Positions 1 to 8,783 of a stretch of DNA of 32,093 nt are shown one piece after another. Each line of letters opens with the position of its first letter. Positions within the stretch are counted from its first letter, which is position 1. Under the pieces are notes generated by a model, which was not told the origin of the DNA, ran no database searches, and worked only from the letters and a program-made list of their open reading frames with translations. Source of the stretch: an uncultured Eudoraea sp. (GTDB lineage Bacteria > Bacteroidota > Bacteroidia > Flavobacteriales > Flavobacteriaceae); assembly GCA_947258405.1 (NCBI GenBank), contig CAMYIE010000035.1:1-32093 (forward strand), given 5' to 3'. The position numbers and the translations under genes are program-made.

Positions 1-214
1 CCAGATCACGGATCAGGTCTACATACAATGGTTCGGCATGTAAAACCTTATAGGGCTCCATTTCGTTCTCAAAGTCATCTATAAATTGCTCATCGAGCTT
101 TGCCCGTGCGCGCTTAATCTCCTGCTTCTGCAAATCCTCCGGATTTTCCTGAGCACTGATGAGACAGGGAAGGACCAGGAATAGGCCAATAATAACATTG
201 CAAGGTATCCTCAA
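1..214 (-). CDS. Partial secreted protein of unknown function (N-terminal 71 residues)
   Basis: Only the first 71 codons are inside the window; the rest lies beyond the left edge. The frame reads from a TTG at 212-214, because no ATG or GTG gives this frame and the previous in-frame codon positions run back to the stop of the upstream gene 15 bases away. The N-terminus is a good signal peptide: a short basic start, a hydrophobic stretch at residues 8-20 and an S-A-Q junction near residue 23. A charged, Lys/Glu/Arg-rich segment follows (about residues 24-52). The short gap and shared strand suggest one transcript with the gene at 230-823. I do not recognise the family. Both the signal peptide and the open frame to the edge are seen directly; the TTG start is inferred. 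Confidence 0.6.
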   Translation of the reverse strand, partial: MRIPCNVIIGLFLVLPCLISAQENPEDLQKQEIKRARAKLDEQFIDDFENEMEPYKVLHAEPLYVDLIRDL

Positions 215-229
215 CTCTTTAATATTGGT

Positions 230-823
230 TTAAAAAGGTCCAACCATGATATGCGCCCTGTGCGTCCCAGGATCCATAAGCCATGGCATACCCTTTGCGT
301 GAGGTTTGTCAGGCAGTCCGGTCGATTCCGTTGTGGCAAAAGGGGTGTAGATTACATAGCGAAATTTACCTTCTTTTAATGCCCCGGTATTGGGGTCGTA
401 GTTTTCCTGCTTTCCAAAATAGACATACATCATGCTCGGAGCATCGGGCATTTTAAGAGTGCCATTTTCCACCTCTTTTGCCCTGGTTTTCATTTTCTGT
501 TCAAAATCAAGACCCTGCTTGTTGAGTTCCCTGCCACGGGCCATAAAAGGTTCCAGTTTCCGGGAATAGCAAGATACACTTATGCCCTTTTTGGTGGGAT
601 CATCAGTGATGCAAACCAGGTTGTTGTTTCCTTTCCTAAGAACTACTAGTTGGCCTTTCTCATCATATCCATAGACCATAGCACCGTTTTTCTCTCCTTC
701 AGGAGCAGGCAATGTTGCGGTCGTGATCTGGATTTCCGAGGGTAGGACCCTGGCTTTCATATCCTGCGCATTAAGATTGTAGATGCCAAAAATCGATATC
801 AGGAGCAGTAATCGCTTATGCAT
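230..823 (-). CDS. Secreted protein of unknown function
   Basis: This 197-residue protein begins with a typical signal peptide (basic M-H-K-R, hydrophobic core to about residue 18, N-A-Q junction at 18-20), so it is probably periplasmic or surface-exposed. The mature part contains a Y-G-Y-D-E-K-G segment suggestive of a beta hairpin, two cysteines near residues 71 and 85 that could pair, and a C-terminal block with histidines and G-M-P-W-L-M-D-P-G-T-H-R followed by A-H-I-M. The histidine-rich end could bind a metal or ligand, but no named domain is recognised. It probably forms a transcript with the partial gene downstream. A well-spaced promoter lies just upstream at 840-871, giving a leader of only about ten bases. 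Confidence 0.75.
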   Translation of the reverse strand: MHKRLLLLISIFGIYNLNAQDMKARVLPSEIQITTATLPAPEGEKNGAMVYGYDEKGQLVVLRKGNNNLVCITDDPTKKGISVSCYSRKLEPFMARGRELNKQGLDFEQKMKTRAKEVENGTLKMPDAPSMMYVYFGKQENYDPNTGALKEGKFRYVIYTPFATTESTGLPDKPHAKGMPWLMDPGTHRAHIMVGPF

Positions 824-839
824 ATTTGAAATCTTTCCT

Positions 840-871
840 TAAAGGTAACCAACAAGAGCCAAATGGTCAAA
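840..871 (-). promoter_or_regulatory. Candidate promoter for the 230-823 gene
   Basis: On the minus strand TTTG (871-868) is followed after 20 bases by TACCTTTA (847-840), one mismatch from the Bacteroidota -7 box TAnnTTTG. The spacing fits the known TTTG/-7 arrangement of the primary sigma factor in this phylum. The start codon is at 823, so the leader would be short. Confidence 0.5.
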
Positions 872-991
872 TGGAGTACCCAGGATCGAAAAACCAATGT
901 ATTTTGCCTAATAAAATATTGGTATGAGGGCAAAAACAACTGTAGTCATCGCCATTAAAGGAAATCCGAATTGCTTTTTAAGTACTCCGGA

Positions 992-1660
992 TTAAGTACA
1001 ATCGAGGCTGTAAGTATCTCCGGGATCCTTGGTCCATTGTACGGGAGGATCATTCAACTGTTCTTCATTGACCTGAATACAATCGAGAGGGTTGTTCTCG
1101 ATGGAGAAAGTATTCAACTGTATAGTTCCGGGTACATTGGAAATATCAATTGATTCCAGAAGATTGTCGTGCAGACTAAGTTGCTGCAAGGATACATTAT
1201 CAGAAATATCAAGGGAAACCAACACATTGCCGTTCGCTTCAATTTTTTCAAGTTGCGTAAGTCCGGATACATCAAGGTTTTGCAGATTGTTATCGCGAAC
1301 GAAGCAAAAGAGCAGATTGGGATTATTGCTCACATCGAGGCCTGTTAAGCCATTTTCTGCCAGCCATAAGCCTTCAAGAGCATTAAAATCTTCGATTCCG
1401 GTAAGATTGGTTATGCCCTTATCCTCGAGTACCAGATTTACCACCAGTTCGACCGCACTGGTTAAAACCGACCCGTCTTCCACATCGTCTATCCCTTCAT
1501 CGATCAAGGCACGCTCAAAAGCCAGATCCGGTATTAAAGTCCTGGCTTCAACTTCTTCCATTTCTTCCATCATCTGATCATCTTCCGATTCCTTATCGGA
1601 TGAACATCCGGCCAGTACAAATAACAAGCCAGCCAGTATGAAGATCACTCTTAATTTCAT
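992..1660 (-). CDS. Leucine-rich-repeat lipoprotein
   Basis: This 222-residue protein has a lipoprotein signal peptide with lipobox L-A-G-C (Cys19), followed by a very acidic linker (about residues 21-38) that would hold the domain away from the membrane. Residues 42-55 (I-P-D-L-A-F-E-R-A-L) match the N-terminal cap common in flavobacterial leucine-rich-repeat proteins. Five or six short repeats of the L-x-x-L-D-(V/I)-S type follow (about 75-190). The end, with C-I-Q-V-N, a tryptophan and a final D-C-T, resembles the disulphide-closed C-terminal cap that follows such repeats in this family. It probably mediates protein-protein contact at the cell surface; the partner is unknown. It lacks a recognisable type IX secretion C-terminal domain. 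A candidate -7 box lies at 1720-1727. Confidence 0.85.
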   Translation of the reverse strand: MKLRVIFILAGLLFVLAGCSSDKESEDDQMMEEMEEVEARTLIPDLAFERALIDEGIDDVEDGSVLTSAVELVVNLVLEDKGITNLTGIEDFNALEGLWLAENGLTGLDVSNNPNLLFCFVRDNNLQNLDVSGLTQLEKIEANGNVLVSLDISDNVSLQQLSLHDNLLESIDISNVPGTIQLNTFSIENNPLDCIQVNEEQLNDPPVQWTKDPGDTYSLDCT

Positions 1661-1719
1661 ATCGACATTTTTATGTTAATAAACTTTGGTGTGATTGCTA
1701 GAAATAGCCCGAAGCCTGG

Positions 1720-1727
1720 CAAAGATA
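1720..1727 (-). promoter_or_regulatory. Candidate -7 promoter box for the LRR lipoprotein
   Basis: TATCTTTG on the minus strand is an exact TAnnTTTG match 59 bases upstream of the start at 1660, just after the valS stop codon. No convincing TTTG -33 partner is visible at the usual distance. Confidence 0.4.
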
Positions 1728-1738
1728 TGACTTTTTTA

Positions 1739-4369
1739 TTATTCGAGGCTTGCAAGGCTCTTTTCGAGTGTCTCGATCTTCGCCAGGGCATCGGCAGCTT
1801 TCTTTTGTTCGAGAGCTACGACTTTCTCCGGAGCATTGTTTACAAATCGTTCATTGGCCAGCTTTTTCTCGACGGATTTTAAAAAGCCACGGGTATACTG
1901 GAGTTCCTCTTCTATCTTTTTTATTTCAGCCTCCGTATCGAGTTTACCCTCCAGGGGGATAAAATATTCATTGCTTTTCACCCTAAAGGTAACCGCACCC
2001 TCTACAGCAGCACCAACCGACTCAATATTTTTTAGGTGCGCCAGCTTTTTGATGACTACATCCCAGCGCTGGCTTAGTTTTTCCTTGTCGATAAGTAAAA
2101 GATCCAGGGGTTCCTTATTGGCCAGATTTTTCTCTTTGCGAATATTCCGTACTGCCGAGATCACAGAAGTAGCGAACTCAAATTCCGGTATCAGCTCCTG
2201 ATCTTCAAGCGACAGTTCGGGCCAGGAAGCCACAATTAGTGCCTCATCCTTATTTCGTTTGCGAATCCTCTGCCAGATCTCTTCGCTAAGGAACGGCATG
2301 AATGGATGCAGAATACAAAGGTTGGCCTCAAATAATTTGATAATTGCATTATAGGTTTTCCTGTCAATAGGTTGCTGATAAGCGGGCTTTACGATTTCGA
2401 GCAGCCATGAACAAAAATCGTCCCACACCAGCTTATAGACAGACATCAGCGCGTCTGATATACGGTATTTATTAAAATGGTCGTTAATGTCGGACAATGT
2501 TTTGGCTAATTTCGCCTGGTACCACTCAAGGCCCAATTGGGCCGATTCTGACTGGGGTATATCCTTAACTTCCCAGCCTTGTATAAGTCGGAAAGCATTC
2601 CATACCTTATTGGCAAAATTTTTCCCTTGCTGGCAAAGTGCTTCATCAAATAAAAGGTCGTTTCCAGCCGCCGAGCTAAGCATCAGCCCCACCCTAACAC
2701 TATCGGCTCCATAATGGGAAATCAATTCCAGTGCATCGGGTGAGTTACCCAATGACTTAGACATTTTCCTCCGTTGTTTATCCCTCACAATACCCGTTAA
2801 ATAGACATGTTCAAAAGGCTTTTGCCCTTTAAGTCCATATCCTGCCATAATCATTCTGGCCACCCAGAAAAATAGAATATCTGGTGCTGTAACCAGGTCG
2901 CTGGTCGGGTAATAGTATTTAAAGTCTTTATTTTCCGGTTCCAGAATCCCATCGAAAACACTAATGGGCCAAAGCCAGGAAGAAAACCAGGTATCGAGAA
3001 CATCTTCATCCTGTCTAAGATCAATTTCTTTGAGCTTGTCGTTTCCAGATTTTTCCCTTGCAAGTTCAAGGGCCTGAAGGGCATCTTCAGCCACCACATA
3101 ATCCTGACTCCCTTTACCGTAATAGTAGGCAGGAATCCGCTGCCCCCACCATAACTGACGTGAAATATTCCAGTCCCGGATATTTTCCATCCAATGTCGA
3201 TAGGTGTTTTCAAATTTCTTGGGAAAGAATTTTACCTCATCAGTTTGGAGAACAGCATCGATTGCCGGTTGGGCCAGAGTATCCATTTTTAGAAACCACT
3301 GTTCCGATAAACGAGGTTCTATAACCGCCTTTGTTCTTTCAGATGTACCTACTTTATTGGTGTATGGTTCTGTTTTTTTCAGAAGTCCCAGTTCTTTCAG
3401 TTCCGCACTAATCTCTTTGCGCACCACAAAACGGTCCTTTCCTTCATAATGCAAACCATAGGTATTGAGAGTGGCATTTGCATTAAAAATGTCTATTATC
3501 TCAAGCTTGTGCTTTTCGCCAAGTGCCTTATCGTTCTCATCATGTGCAGGGGTAACCTTCAAACATCCGGTACCAAATTCAAGGTCTACATATTCATCCT
3601 CAATAATAGGGATACTGCGGTTACAAATCGGAACGATAGCCCTTTTACCTTTGAGATGTGCAAAGCGTTCATCCTGGGGATGTATGCAGATAGCGGTATC
3701 ACCCAGGATGGTCTCGGGCCTCGTGGTGGCCACCACCAGATGCTCATCGGTTCCTTCAACGGGGTAGGAAATATAATAGAGCAGCCCTTGCTGTTCTTCA
3801 TAGATAACTTCTTCATCTGAAAGGGTTGTGCGGGCTTCAGGGTCCCAGTTGACCATCCTGTAACCCCTGTAGATCATGCCTTTGTTATATAATTCAACAA
3901 AAATCCTGATCACTGAAGCCGACATGTCATCGTCCATTGTGAATTTTGTGCGATCCCAATCGCATGAACAGCCTAATTTTTTGAGTTGTTCTAGAATAAC
4001 GCCACCGTACTCGTTTTTCCATTGCCAGGCATACTCAAGGAATTCGTCCCTGCTGATTTCGCTTTTAGCAATCCCGCGTTCCTTCAGTCTGGCAACCACT
4101 TTGGCCTCAGTAGCGATAGAGGCATGATCGGTACCCGGAACCCAACAGGCATTCTTTCCCAACAAACGGGCCCTTCTGATGAGCACATCCTGAAGGGTAT
4201 TGTTCAACATATGCCCCATATGGAGCACTCCGGTTACGTTTGGTGGAGGTATAACAATGGTATAAGGCTCCCGTGAATCGGGTGTAGAATGAAAATAACC
4301 GTTTTCCATCCAATATTTATACCATTGATCTTCAACACTTTGCGCTTCATATTTTGATGGAATGGACAT
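1739..4369 (-). CDS. valS: Valyl-tRNA synthetase
   Basis: This class Ia aminoacyl-tRNA synthetase charges tRNA-Val with valine in the cytoplasm. At 876 residues it has normal length. The class I signature is H-M-G-H at residues 50-53, after P-P-P-N-V-T-G, and the K-M-S-K-S loop is at 535-539. The editing (CP1) domain lies between, including a T-T-R-P-E-T-I-L-G-D motif typical of Val/Ile/Leu enzymes. An anticodon-binding domain follows, and the last ~65 residues form the Lys/Glu-rich coiled coil characteristic of ValRS. The frame stays open upstream to an ATG at 4450, but family homology begins at M-S-I-P-S-K-Y-E, so the ATG at 4367-4369 is chosen. The gene is divergent from the DUF1573 gene; a promoter is proposed at 4480-4509. 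Confidence 0.98.
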   Translation of the reverse strand: MSIPSKYEAQSVEDQWYKYWMENGYFHSTPDSREPYTIVIPPPNVTGVLHMGHMLNNTLQDVLIRRARLLGKNACWVPGTDHASIATEAKVVARLKERGIAKSEISRDEFLEYAWQWKNEYGGVILEQLKKLGCSCDWDRTKFTMDDDMSASVIRIFVELYNKGMIYRGYRMVNWDPEARTTLSDEEVIYEEQQGLLYYISYPVEGTDEHLVVATTRPETILGDTAICIHPQDERFAHLKGKRAIVPICNRSIPIIEDEYVDLEFGTGCLKVTPAHDENDKALGEKHKLEIIDIFNANATLNTYGLHYEGKDRFVVRKEISAELKELGLLKKTEPYTNKVGTSERTKAVIEPRLSEQWFLKMDTLAQPAIDAVLQTDEVKFFPKKFENTYRHWMENIRDWNISRQLWWGQRIPAYYYGKGSQDYVVAEDALQALELAREKSGNDKLKEIDLRQDEDVLDTWFSSWLWPISVFDGILEPENKDFKYYYPTSDLVTAPDILFFWVARMIMAGYGLKGQKPFEHVYLTGIVRDKQRRKMSKSLGNSPDALELISHYGADSVRVGLMLSSAAGNDLLFDEALCQQGKNFANKVWNAFRLIQGWEVKDIPQSESAQLGLEWYQAKLAKTLSDINDHFNKYRISDALMSVYKLVWDDFCSWLLEIVKPAYQQPIDRKTYNAIIKLFEANLCILHPFMPFLSEEIWQRIRKRNKDEALIVASWPELSLEDQELIPEFEFATSVISAVRNIRKEKNLANKEPLDLLLIDKEKLSQRWDVVIKKLAHLKNIESVGAAVEGAVTFRVKSNEYFIPLEGKLDTEAEIKKIEEELQYTRGFLKSVEKKLANERFVNNAPEKVVALEQKKAADALAKIETLEKSLASLE

Positions 4370-4479
4370 CTTATGGTACGGTTTTTGTACTGGTTTGATC
4401 GAAATTAAAAAAATGATCATAGTAGATTCTGTTAAACCTGCTATAATCACTATTATTTTGCCAGATTAGAAATACGAAA

Positions 4480-4509
4480 CAAAAATAAGTAACGTTAGTA
4501 GATAACAAA
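4480..4509 (-). promoter_or_regulatory. Candidate valS promoter
   Basis: The minus strand carries TTTG (4509-4506), an 18-base spacer, and TATTTTTG (4487-4480), an exact TAnnTTTG box. The leader to the chosen valS start would be about 100 bases. It lies back-to-back with the promoter at 4515-4546. Confidence 0.55.
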
Positions 4510-4514
4510 AGAAT

Positions 4515-4546
4515 TTTGGATGTTGATAGCAAATCATTTACATTTG
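4515..4546 (+). promoter_or_regulatory. Candidate promoter of the DUF1573 gene
   Basis: TTTG (4515-4518), a 20-base spacer and TACATTTG (4539-4546) match the Bacteroidota TTTG / TAnnTTTG promoter exactly. The start codon at 4572 follows after an A-rich leader without a Shine-Dalgarno sequence, as is usual in this phylum. Confidence 0.65.
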
Positions 4547-4571
4547 AGATTCACCCAAAACCAAAAAAAAG

Positions 4572-4955
4572 ATGAAAAAAGCTATTTTATTAGTGTTTGT
4601 AGGCCTACTTGCTCTTAGCGTCAGTGCTCAGGAAACTGCTCAAATTGAGTTTAAAGCAGAGACGCTCGACTATGGAGTAATAGAGAAAGGGAGCGATGGT
4701 GTTCGTGTATTTGAGTTTACGAATACAGGTACTGTGCCTCTGATCATCAGCAAGGTAAGTTCTAGCTGTGGCTGTACAATTCCTAAAAAGCCTGAAGATC
4801 CGATTTTACCGGGCGACAGTGGTGAGATTCAGGTTAAGTACGATACAAATCGTGTTGGGCCTATACGTAAGGCTGTTACAGTAATATCTAATGCTGCAAC
4901 CCCTACCAAAGTATTGAAAATAAAGGGAGAGGTTAAGGCAACTGATGGGAAATAG
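4572..4955 (+). CDS. DUF1573 secreted protein
   Basis: This 127-residue protein has a signal peptide (M-K-K-A, hydrophobic core, V-S-A-Q junction near residue 20) and one DUF1573 domain, an immunoglobulin-like fold related to the ASPM/SPD-2/HYDIN group. Family hallmarks visible are F-x-F-x-N-T-G near residues 48-54, the S-S-C-G-C-T motif at about 64-69, the P-x-x-P-I-L-P-G-D-S-G-E-I turn, and the final I-x-G-E-V strand. The domain is abundant in Bacteroidota and is usually found in the periplasm or outer envelope; its molecular role is unknown. The gene is monocistronic here, with its own promoter and a strong terminator immediately downstream that is shared with the convergent protease-like gene. 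Confidence 0.92.
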   Translation: MKKAILLVFVGLLALSVSAQETAQIEFKAETLDYGVIEKGSDGVRVFEFTNTGTVPLIISKVSSSCGCTIPKKPEDPILPGDSGEIQVKYDTNRVGPIRKAVTVISNAATPTKVLKIKGEVKATDGK

Positions 4956-4977
4956 AAATTAAGATAACTCACAATAG

Positions 4978-5004
4978 AAAAACCCCGGTATTGCCGGGGT
5001 TTTT
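4978..5004. terminator. Bidirectional intrinsic terminator
   Basis: An 11-base perfect stem (AAAAACCCCGG at 4978-4988, CCGGGGTTTTT at 4994-5004) with loop TATTG serves both strands: T runs follow the GC stem in each direction. It ends the DUF1573 gene on the plus strand. On the minus strand it overlaps the stop codon (5003-5005) of the convergent protease-like gene. Confidence 0.9.
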
Positions 5005-6349
5005 ATTTTAATACGTTTTCCAGAACAAAACTAAAGAGTAGATCGCGATTATAGCGCTCTATCAATACCTGAATACGCTTACCTTCTTTTTCATTGAGTA
5101 GTTTCACTACTTCTTGCAGTTTGTAGCGGTGGATCTTCTTTCCATTGATCGCAATAATAATATCTCCTTCCTTTAAGCCGGCTTCATCGGCAGGGCTGCC
5201 TGCGCGTATTCCAGAGACAACGATCTCCGGCACCAGGCTTAGTCGGGTAACATCTTCCTTGATTAATTGAACATTACCAAAATCATATGCCGTTGTACCT
5301 ACTGTAGCCGGCCGGGCTTCTTTAATTTTCTCAGCGATATATCTCACCCCGTTATGTTGTACGTCTATCCCACTCATATTATAATGGAAGGGCTCACCAA
5401 AGTGGCCATTTTTACGCATTATTATTTCATTCATGGAATAGTTAAACACAATATCAAAACGCTTTAGCACCTCTCCTCCTACACTCCCGTTTCGGTTACC
5501 TAAATTGACTATCGCAGCATAGGATTCCATATCCGGAAATGCAGCTTTTACATCATTCAATTCAAACCTGCCGATTTTAATACCTGTGATCTTTGTACGC
5601 CTTCCAAAAATATGTCCGTTCAAACCTTTACCGAGATAATCGTGAAAGTTTTTTTCGGGTACTCCCAGTCCTTTTTCCAAATCCCTAAAAAGCCAAAGGG
5701 CATCTCCGCTTCCCGTATCCACCAAAAGTTTAACCGGAACTTCCCGCTCATCTTCCATTACCACTGAGCCATCTACATACGATTTATTACCTATGATACT
5801 AATCGGTAGTCGCTGATCTCTCTTAGTCACTTTATTTTTGTAGTATCTTGGATCGTGAAGTTTCAGGCTTTGTGCATGGTAATTGATGTCGACCACAAAA
5901 TCCCGGAATAAATCATAACCAATGATGCCATGTATGGGCATCCCTAGTCTGGGGGAAAAATTCATTTCCTTGTCGAGCACCACATATAATTGCTGACTTT
6001 CGTTAACAACGTCTTTTATCTTAAAAATATTCCCTTTAGAAACCAGGGCTTTTATAGGTTCTCCGTTTCCCAATCCCTGGATGGATATTTCAGATACGTT
6101 GTTCAGGCTAATCGAATCCCGCTCAGATAGATTAAACAAGATTGGTCTTCGCACACCCGAATCGAGTATGAAGGAAAGCTCAATTCCATTTACTTCTATG
6201 GGAACAATGATCAGGTTGTTGACCAATTGGAACTTGATCTTTTCGTACTTCTCTCCGTCAGGTAAATGGTAATGCTGGGCCCCAGCTTTAAAAGGCAGCC
6301 AAAATAAGAGCAACAGAAAAAGGGCCAGATATTCGCGCAAACCGTTCAT
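5003..6349 (-). CDS. Retropepsin-like aspartyl protease with PDZ domain
   Basis: This 448-residue exported protein starts with a signal peptide or membrane anchor (hydrophobic residues 8-20, A-G-A-Q junction at 22-25). It has two aspartyl-protease-like lobes: D-S-G at 63-65 within F-I-L-D-S-G, and D-T-G-S-G at 211-215 within L-L-V-D-T-G. Each is followed by a glycine-rich segment containing G-x-x-G-Y-D-L-F or G-G-E-V-L. A PDZ domain occupies about 375-445 (G-S-P-A-D-E-A-G-L-K-E-G-D, then I-x-x-I-N-G-K). The order of two pepsin-type lobes then PDZ is common in Bacteroidota, where it is annotated as aspartyl protease family protein; substrates are unknown. The gene seems to be a single unit ending in the shared terminator. 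The first lobe has D-S-G rather than D-T-G, which is allowed in the family. Confidence 0.9.
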   Translation of the reverse strand: MNGLREYLALFLLLLFWLPFKAGAQHYHLPDGEKYEKIKFQLVNNLIIVPIEVNGIELSFILDSGVRRPILFNLSERDSISLNNVSEISIQGLGNGEPIKALVSKGNIFKIKDVVNESQQLYVVLDKEMNFSPRLGMPIHGIIGYDLFRDFVVDINYHAQSLKLHDPRYYKNKVTKRDQRLPISIIGNKSYVDGSVVMEDEREVPVKLLVDTGSGDALWLFRDLEKGLGVPEKNFHDYLGKGLNGHIFGRRTKITGIKIGRFELNDVKAAFPDMESYAAIVNLGNRNGSVGGEVLKRFDIVFNYSMNEIIMRKNGHFGEPFHYNMSGIDVQHNGVRYIAEKIKEARPATVGTTAYDFGNVQLIKEDVTRLSLVPEIVVSGIRAGSPADEAGLKEGDIIIAINGKKIHRYKLQEVVKLLNEKEGKRIQVLIERYNRDLLFSFVLENVLK

Positions 6350-6409
6350 TTTTAATTTGATGACTCTTAAAGTTAAGAAAAATTAGTAGCAAAAAGACTT
6401 ATTTTAACA

Positions 6410-6436
6410 TTTGATTAGATCAAGGGAATATCTTTG
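6410..6436 (+). promoter_or_regulatory. Candidate promoter of the aminotransferase-murB pair
   Basis: TATCTTTG (6429-6436) is an exact TAnnTTTG box; a TTTG lies at 6410-6413, but the 15-base spacer is shorter than usual. The start codon is 56 bases downstream. Confidence 0.4.
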
Positions 6437-6492
6437 ACTATGAGTTGTTTCATAGCTTATGATTTCTCATTTTTGCCTAATAATCCAACAAT

Positions 6493-7686
6493 ATGCCATC
6501 AATTTCGACCAAAGGGCAACTTATGCCGGAATCTCCGATAAGGAAACTGGTCCCTTTTGCCGAAGCGGCAAAAAAGAAGGGGGTGGAAGTAATTCATCTG
6601 AATATCGGCCAGCCCGATATTAAAACTCCTAAAATTGCACTCGATGCCGTGCGCCATCACAATATTGAAGTGTTAGCATATTCAAGGACAGAGGGTTCAG
6701 AAACCTATCGCTCAAAACTGACTTACTATTACGCAAAACAGGGTATCCAAATTGAGGCACAGGACATCATTGTCACCACCGGAGGCTCCGAAGCGCTTTC
6801 TTTTACTATGGGCACTATTGCCGATCCTGGAGATGAAATTATCATCCCGGAGCCCTTTTACGCTAATTACAATGGTTTTGCCACAGCAATGGGACTCAGG
6901 GTAGTACCTGTGGTCTCCGGTATTAAAAAGAATTTCGCGCTTCCGCCAATAGAAGATTTTGAGATACACATAAGCCCGCGTACCAAAGCCATTCTCATCT
7001 GTAATCCTGGGAATCCTACCGGCTATCTGTACAGTAAAGAAGAGATTGAAAAACTCGCGCACTTGGTCAGGAAACATGATCTGTTTCTGGTTGCCGATGA
7101 AGTATATCGCGAATTCACTTACGATGACCGTGAACATTTTTCAATATTAAATGAAGAAGGACTGGAAAATCAGGCTATTGTAGTCGATTCCGTCTCTAAG
7201 CGCTATAGTATGTGTGGCGCACGGATCGGTTGCTTGATCAGCAAGAATAAAGAGGTGATCAAAACGGCCCTGAAGTTTGCACAGGCGAGGTTGTCGCCCC
7301 CTACCCTGGCACAAATAGCGAGTGAAGCAGCGCTCGACACGCCCCAGGAATATTTCGACACTGTTATAGAGGAGTACGTGGAAAGACGGGATATACTGAT
7401 CGATGAGCTGGAAAAAATTCCCGATGTGGTGGTCGCAAAACCACAGGGTGCTTTCTATTGTATGGCAGAGTTACCAGTTGAGGACGCTGATCATTTTGCA
7501 CAATGGTTGCTGGAATCCTTTGAAGATAAAGGTCAAACTGTAATGGTGGCACCTGCGGCAGGCTTTTACGCTACACCCGGTCTGGGTAAGAATCAAATCA
7601 GGATTGCTTATGTCCTCGAAAAGAAAAAGTTGAAACGAGCCGTTGCCCTGCTCAAAGAGGCACTTATCCAATACAAACATCCTTGA
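6493..7686 (+). CDS. Pyridoxal-phosphate class I/II aminotransferase
   Basis: This 397-residue fold-type I enzyme transfers amino groups between an amino acid and a 2-oxo acid in the cytoplasm. Visible active-site features are N-I-G-Q-P-D near residues 38-43, the cofactor-binding N-P-G-N-P-T-G at 171-177, D-E-V-Y at 202-205, the Schiff-base lysine K236 in S-V-S-K-R-Y, and the carboxylate-binding arginine R370 in N-Q-I-R-I. The sequence is of the aspartate/aromatic aminotransferase subgroup often called AspC in Bacteroidota; substrate choice between aspartate, aromatic and other amino acids cannot be read from sequence alone. Its stop codon overlaps the murB start (TTGA), so the two are very probably translated from one message and coupled. 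Confidence 0.93.
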   Translation: MPSISTKGQLMPESPIRKLVPFAEAAKKKGVEVIHLNIGQPDIKTPKIALDAVRHHNIEVLAYSRTEGSETYRSKLTYYYAKQGIQIEAQDIIVTTGGSEALSFTMGTIADPGDEIIIPEPFYANYNGFATAMGLRVVPVVSGIKKNFALPPIEDFEIHISPRTKAILICNPGNPTGYLYSKEEIEKLAHLVRKHDLFLVADEVYREFTYDDREHFSILNEEGLENQAIVVDSVSKRYSMCGARIGCLISKNKEVIKTALKFAQARLSPPTLAQIASEAALDTPQEYFDTVIEEYVERRDILIDELEKIPDVVVAKPQGAFYCMAELPVEDADHFAQWLLESFEDKGQTVMVAPAAGFYATPGLGKNQIRIAYVLEKKKLKRAVALLKEALIQYKHP

Positions 7687-8699
7687 TCGTAAAAGAAAAT
7701 ATATCCTTAAAATCTTACAATACCTTCGGGATCGATGTAAAGGCAAGGTATTTCATCGAGATAACCAGTGTAGACCAACTCAGGCAGTCCCTGCAACTGA
7801 AAGACTATCCCCCTATTTTCGTTATAAGCGGTGGCAGCAATATGTTGCTGACCGGAGATCTTGAAAGACTGGTACTTTTCCTCAACATAAAGGGCAAGAG
7901 GATACTTTGGGAAGACGACAGTCGTGTTGCGTTAAAAATCATGGCCGGTGAAAACTGGCACGACCTGGTGATGTGGTGCATTGCCCAAAATTTTGGTGGA
8001 ATCGAAAATCTCTCACTTATACCCGGAAATACCGGAACCGCACCAATCCAGAATATCGGGGCCTACGGTGTGGAGATCAAAGATGTTTTTGAAAGCTGTG
8101 AGGCAATGGAGATCAAATCGCAGCGACTCCTCAGATTCAACGGGCAGGGGTGCCGTTTTGGATACCGCGATTCCTATTTCAAGAAAGAAGGCAAAGGCCA
8201 ATTTATTATTACCTCCGTTACGCTGATCCTCAGAAAAAAAGACCATGTTTTAAATACCTCATATGGGGCAATAAAAGCACAGCTCAAACAAAAGAGTGTC
8301 ACAAAACCAACGATAAAGCAGGTTTCTGAGGCAGTCATCGCGATTAGACAGCAAAAACTGCCAGATCCTAATATATTGGGAAACAGTGGGAGTTTCTTCA
8401 AAAATCCAGTTTTAAAGCAGCAACAATTCAATAAGTTTTCTACCAACCACCCGGAGGCACCATTTTACAAACTCGAGGATGGAACGGTTAAAGTTCCGGC
8501 CGGATGGTTGATAGAACAAACCGGCTATAAAGGTAAACGCATAGGAGATGCAGGGGTGCACAAAGATCAGGCGCTCGTACTGGTTAATTTCGGCAAAGCA
8601 TCTGGGGCAGAAATTCAACAATTAGCTCAGTCCATTCAAAATGATGTTCACCTTAAATTCGGCATTGAACTGATTCCTGAGGTCAACATCATAAAATAA
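7683..8699 (+). CDS. murB: UDP-N-acetylenolpyruvoylglucosamine reductase
   Basis: MurB reduces UDP-GlcNAc-enolpyruvate to UDP-MurNAc with NADPH and FAD, the second committed step of peptidoglycan synthesis. The 338-residue protein has the FAD-binding S-G-G-S-N-M-L-L at about 49-56, P-G-N-T-G-T-A-P-I-Q-N-I-G-A-Y-G at 114-129, the active-site Y161-R-D-S region, the catalytic serine S237 in G-S-F-F-K-N-P, and E333 in I-P-E-V-N. The Tyr loop before R162 marks the type I (E. coli-like) form. Translation starts at a TTG (7683-7685) that overlaps the upstream TGA; the next sequence, I-V-K-E-N-I-S-L, matches the usual flavobacterial N-terminus and no ATG is available before it. A hairpin without a T run follows at 8784-8816. 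Confidence 0.97.
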   Translation: MIVKENISLKSYNTFGIDVKARYFIEITSVDQLRQSLQLKDYPPIFVISGGSNMLLTGDLERLVLFLNIKGKRILWEDDSRVALKIMAGENWHDLVMWCIAQNFGGIENLSLIPGNTGTAPIQNIGAYGVEIKDVFESCEAMEIKSQRLLRFNGQGCRFGYRDSYFKKEGKGQFIITSVTLILRKKDHVLNTSYGAIKAQLKQKSVTKPTIKQVSEAVIAIRQQKLPDPNILGNSGSFFKNPVLKQQQFNKFSTNHPEAPFYKLEDGTVKVPAGWLIEQTGYKGKRIGDAGVHKDQALVLVNFGKASGAEIQQLAQSIQNDVHLKFGIELIPEVNIIK

Positions 8700-8783
8700 A
8701 GGAGTCGTATTGGTGATAATATAGAGAATCGTTTACCTCGAATCGAATCATGTAACAGGGATGATAATTATGCAATCCATAAA

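Noticed and set aside
978-999. Direct repeat TTAAGTAC twice around the palindrome TCCGGA, over the stop codon of the LRR gene
   Set aside because: Short, single occurrence, and it is followed by no mobile element; it could be a chance sequence. It does not form a useful terminator.
4370-4450. Longer valS start at 4450
   Set aside because: The extra 27 residues do not resemble the family N-terminus, which begins at M-S-I-P-S-K-Y; the ATG at 4369 is better.
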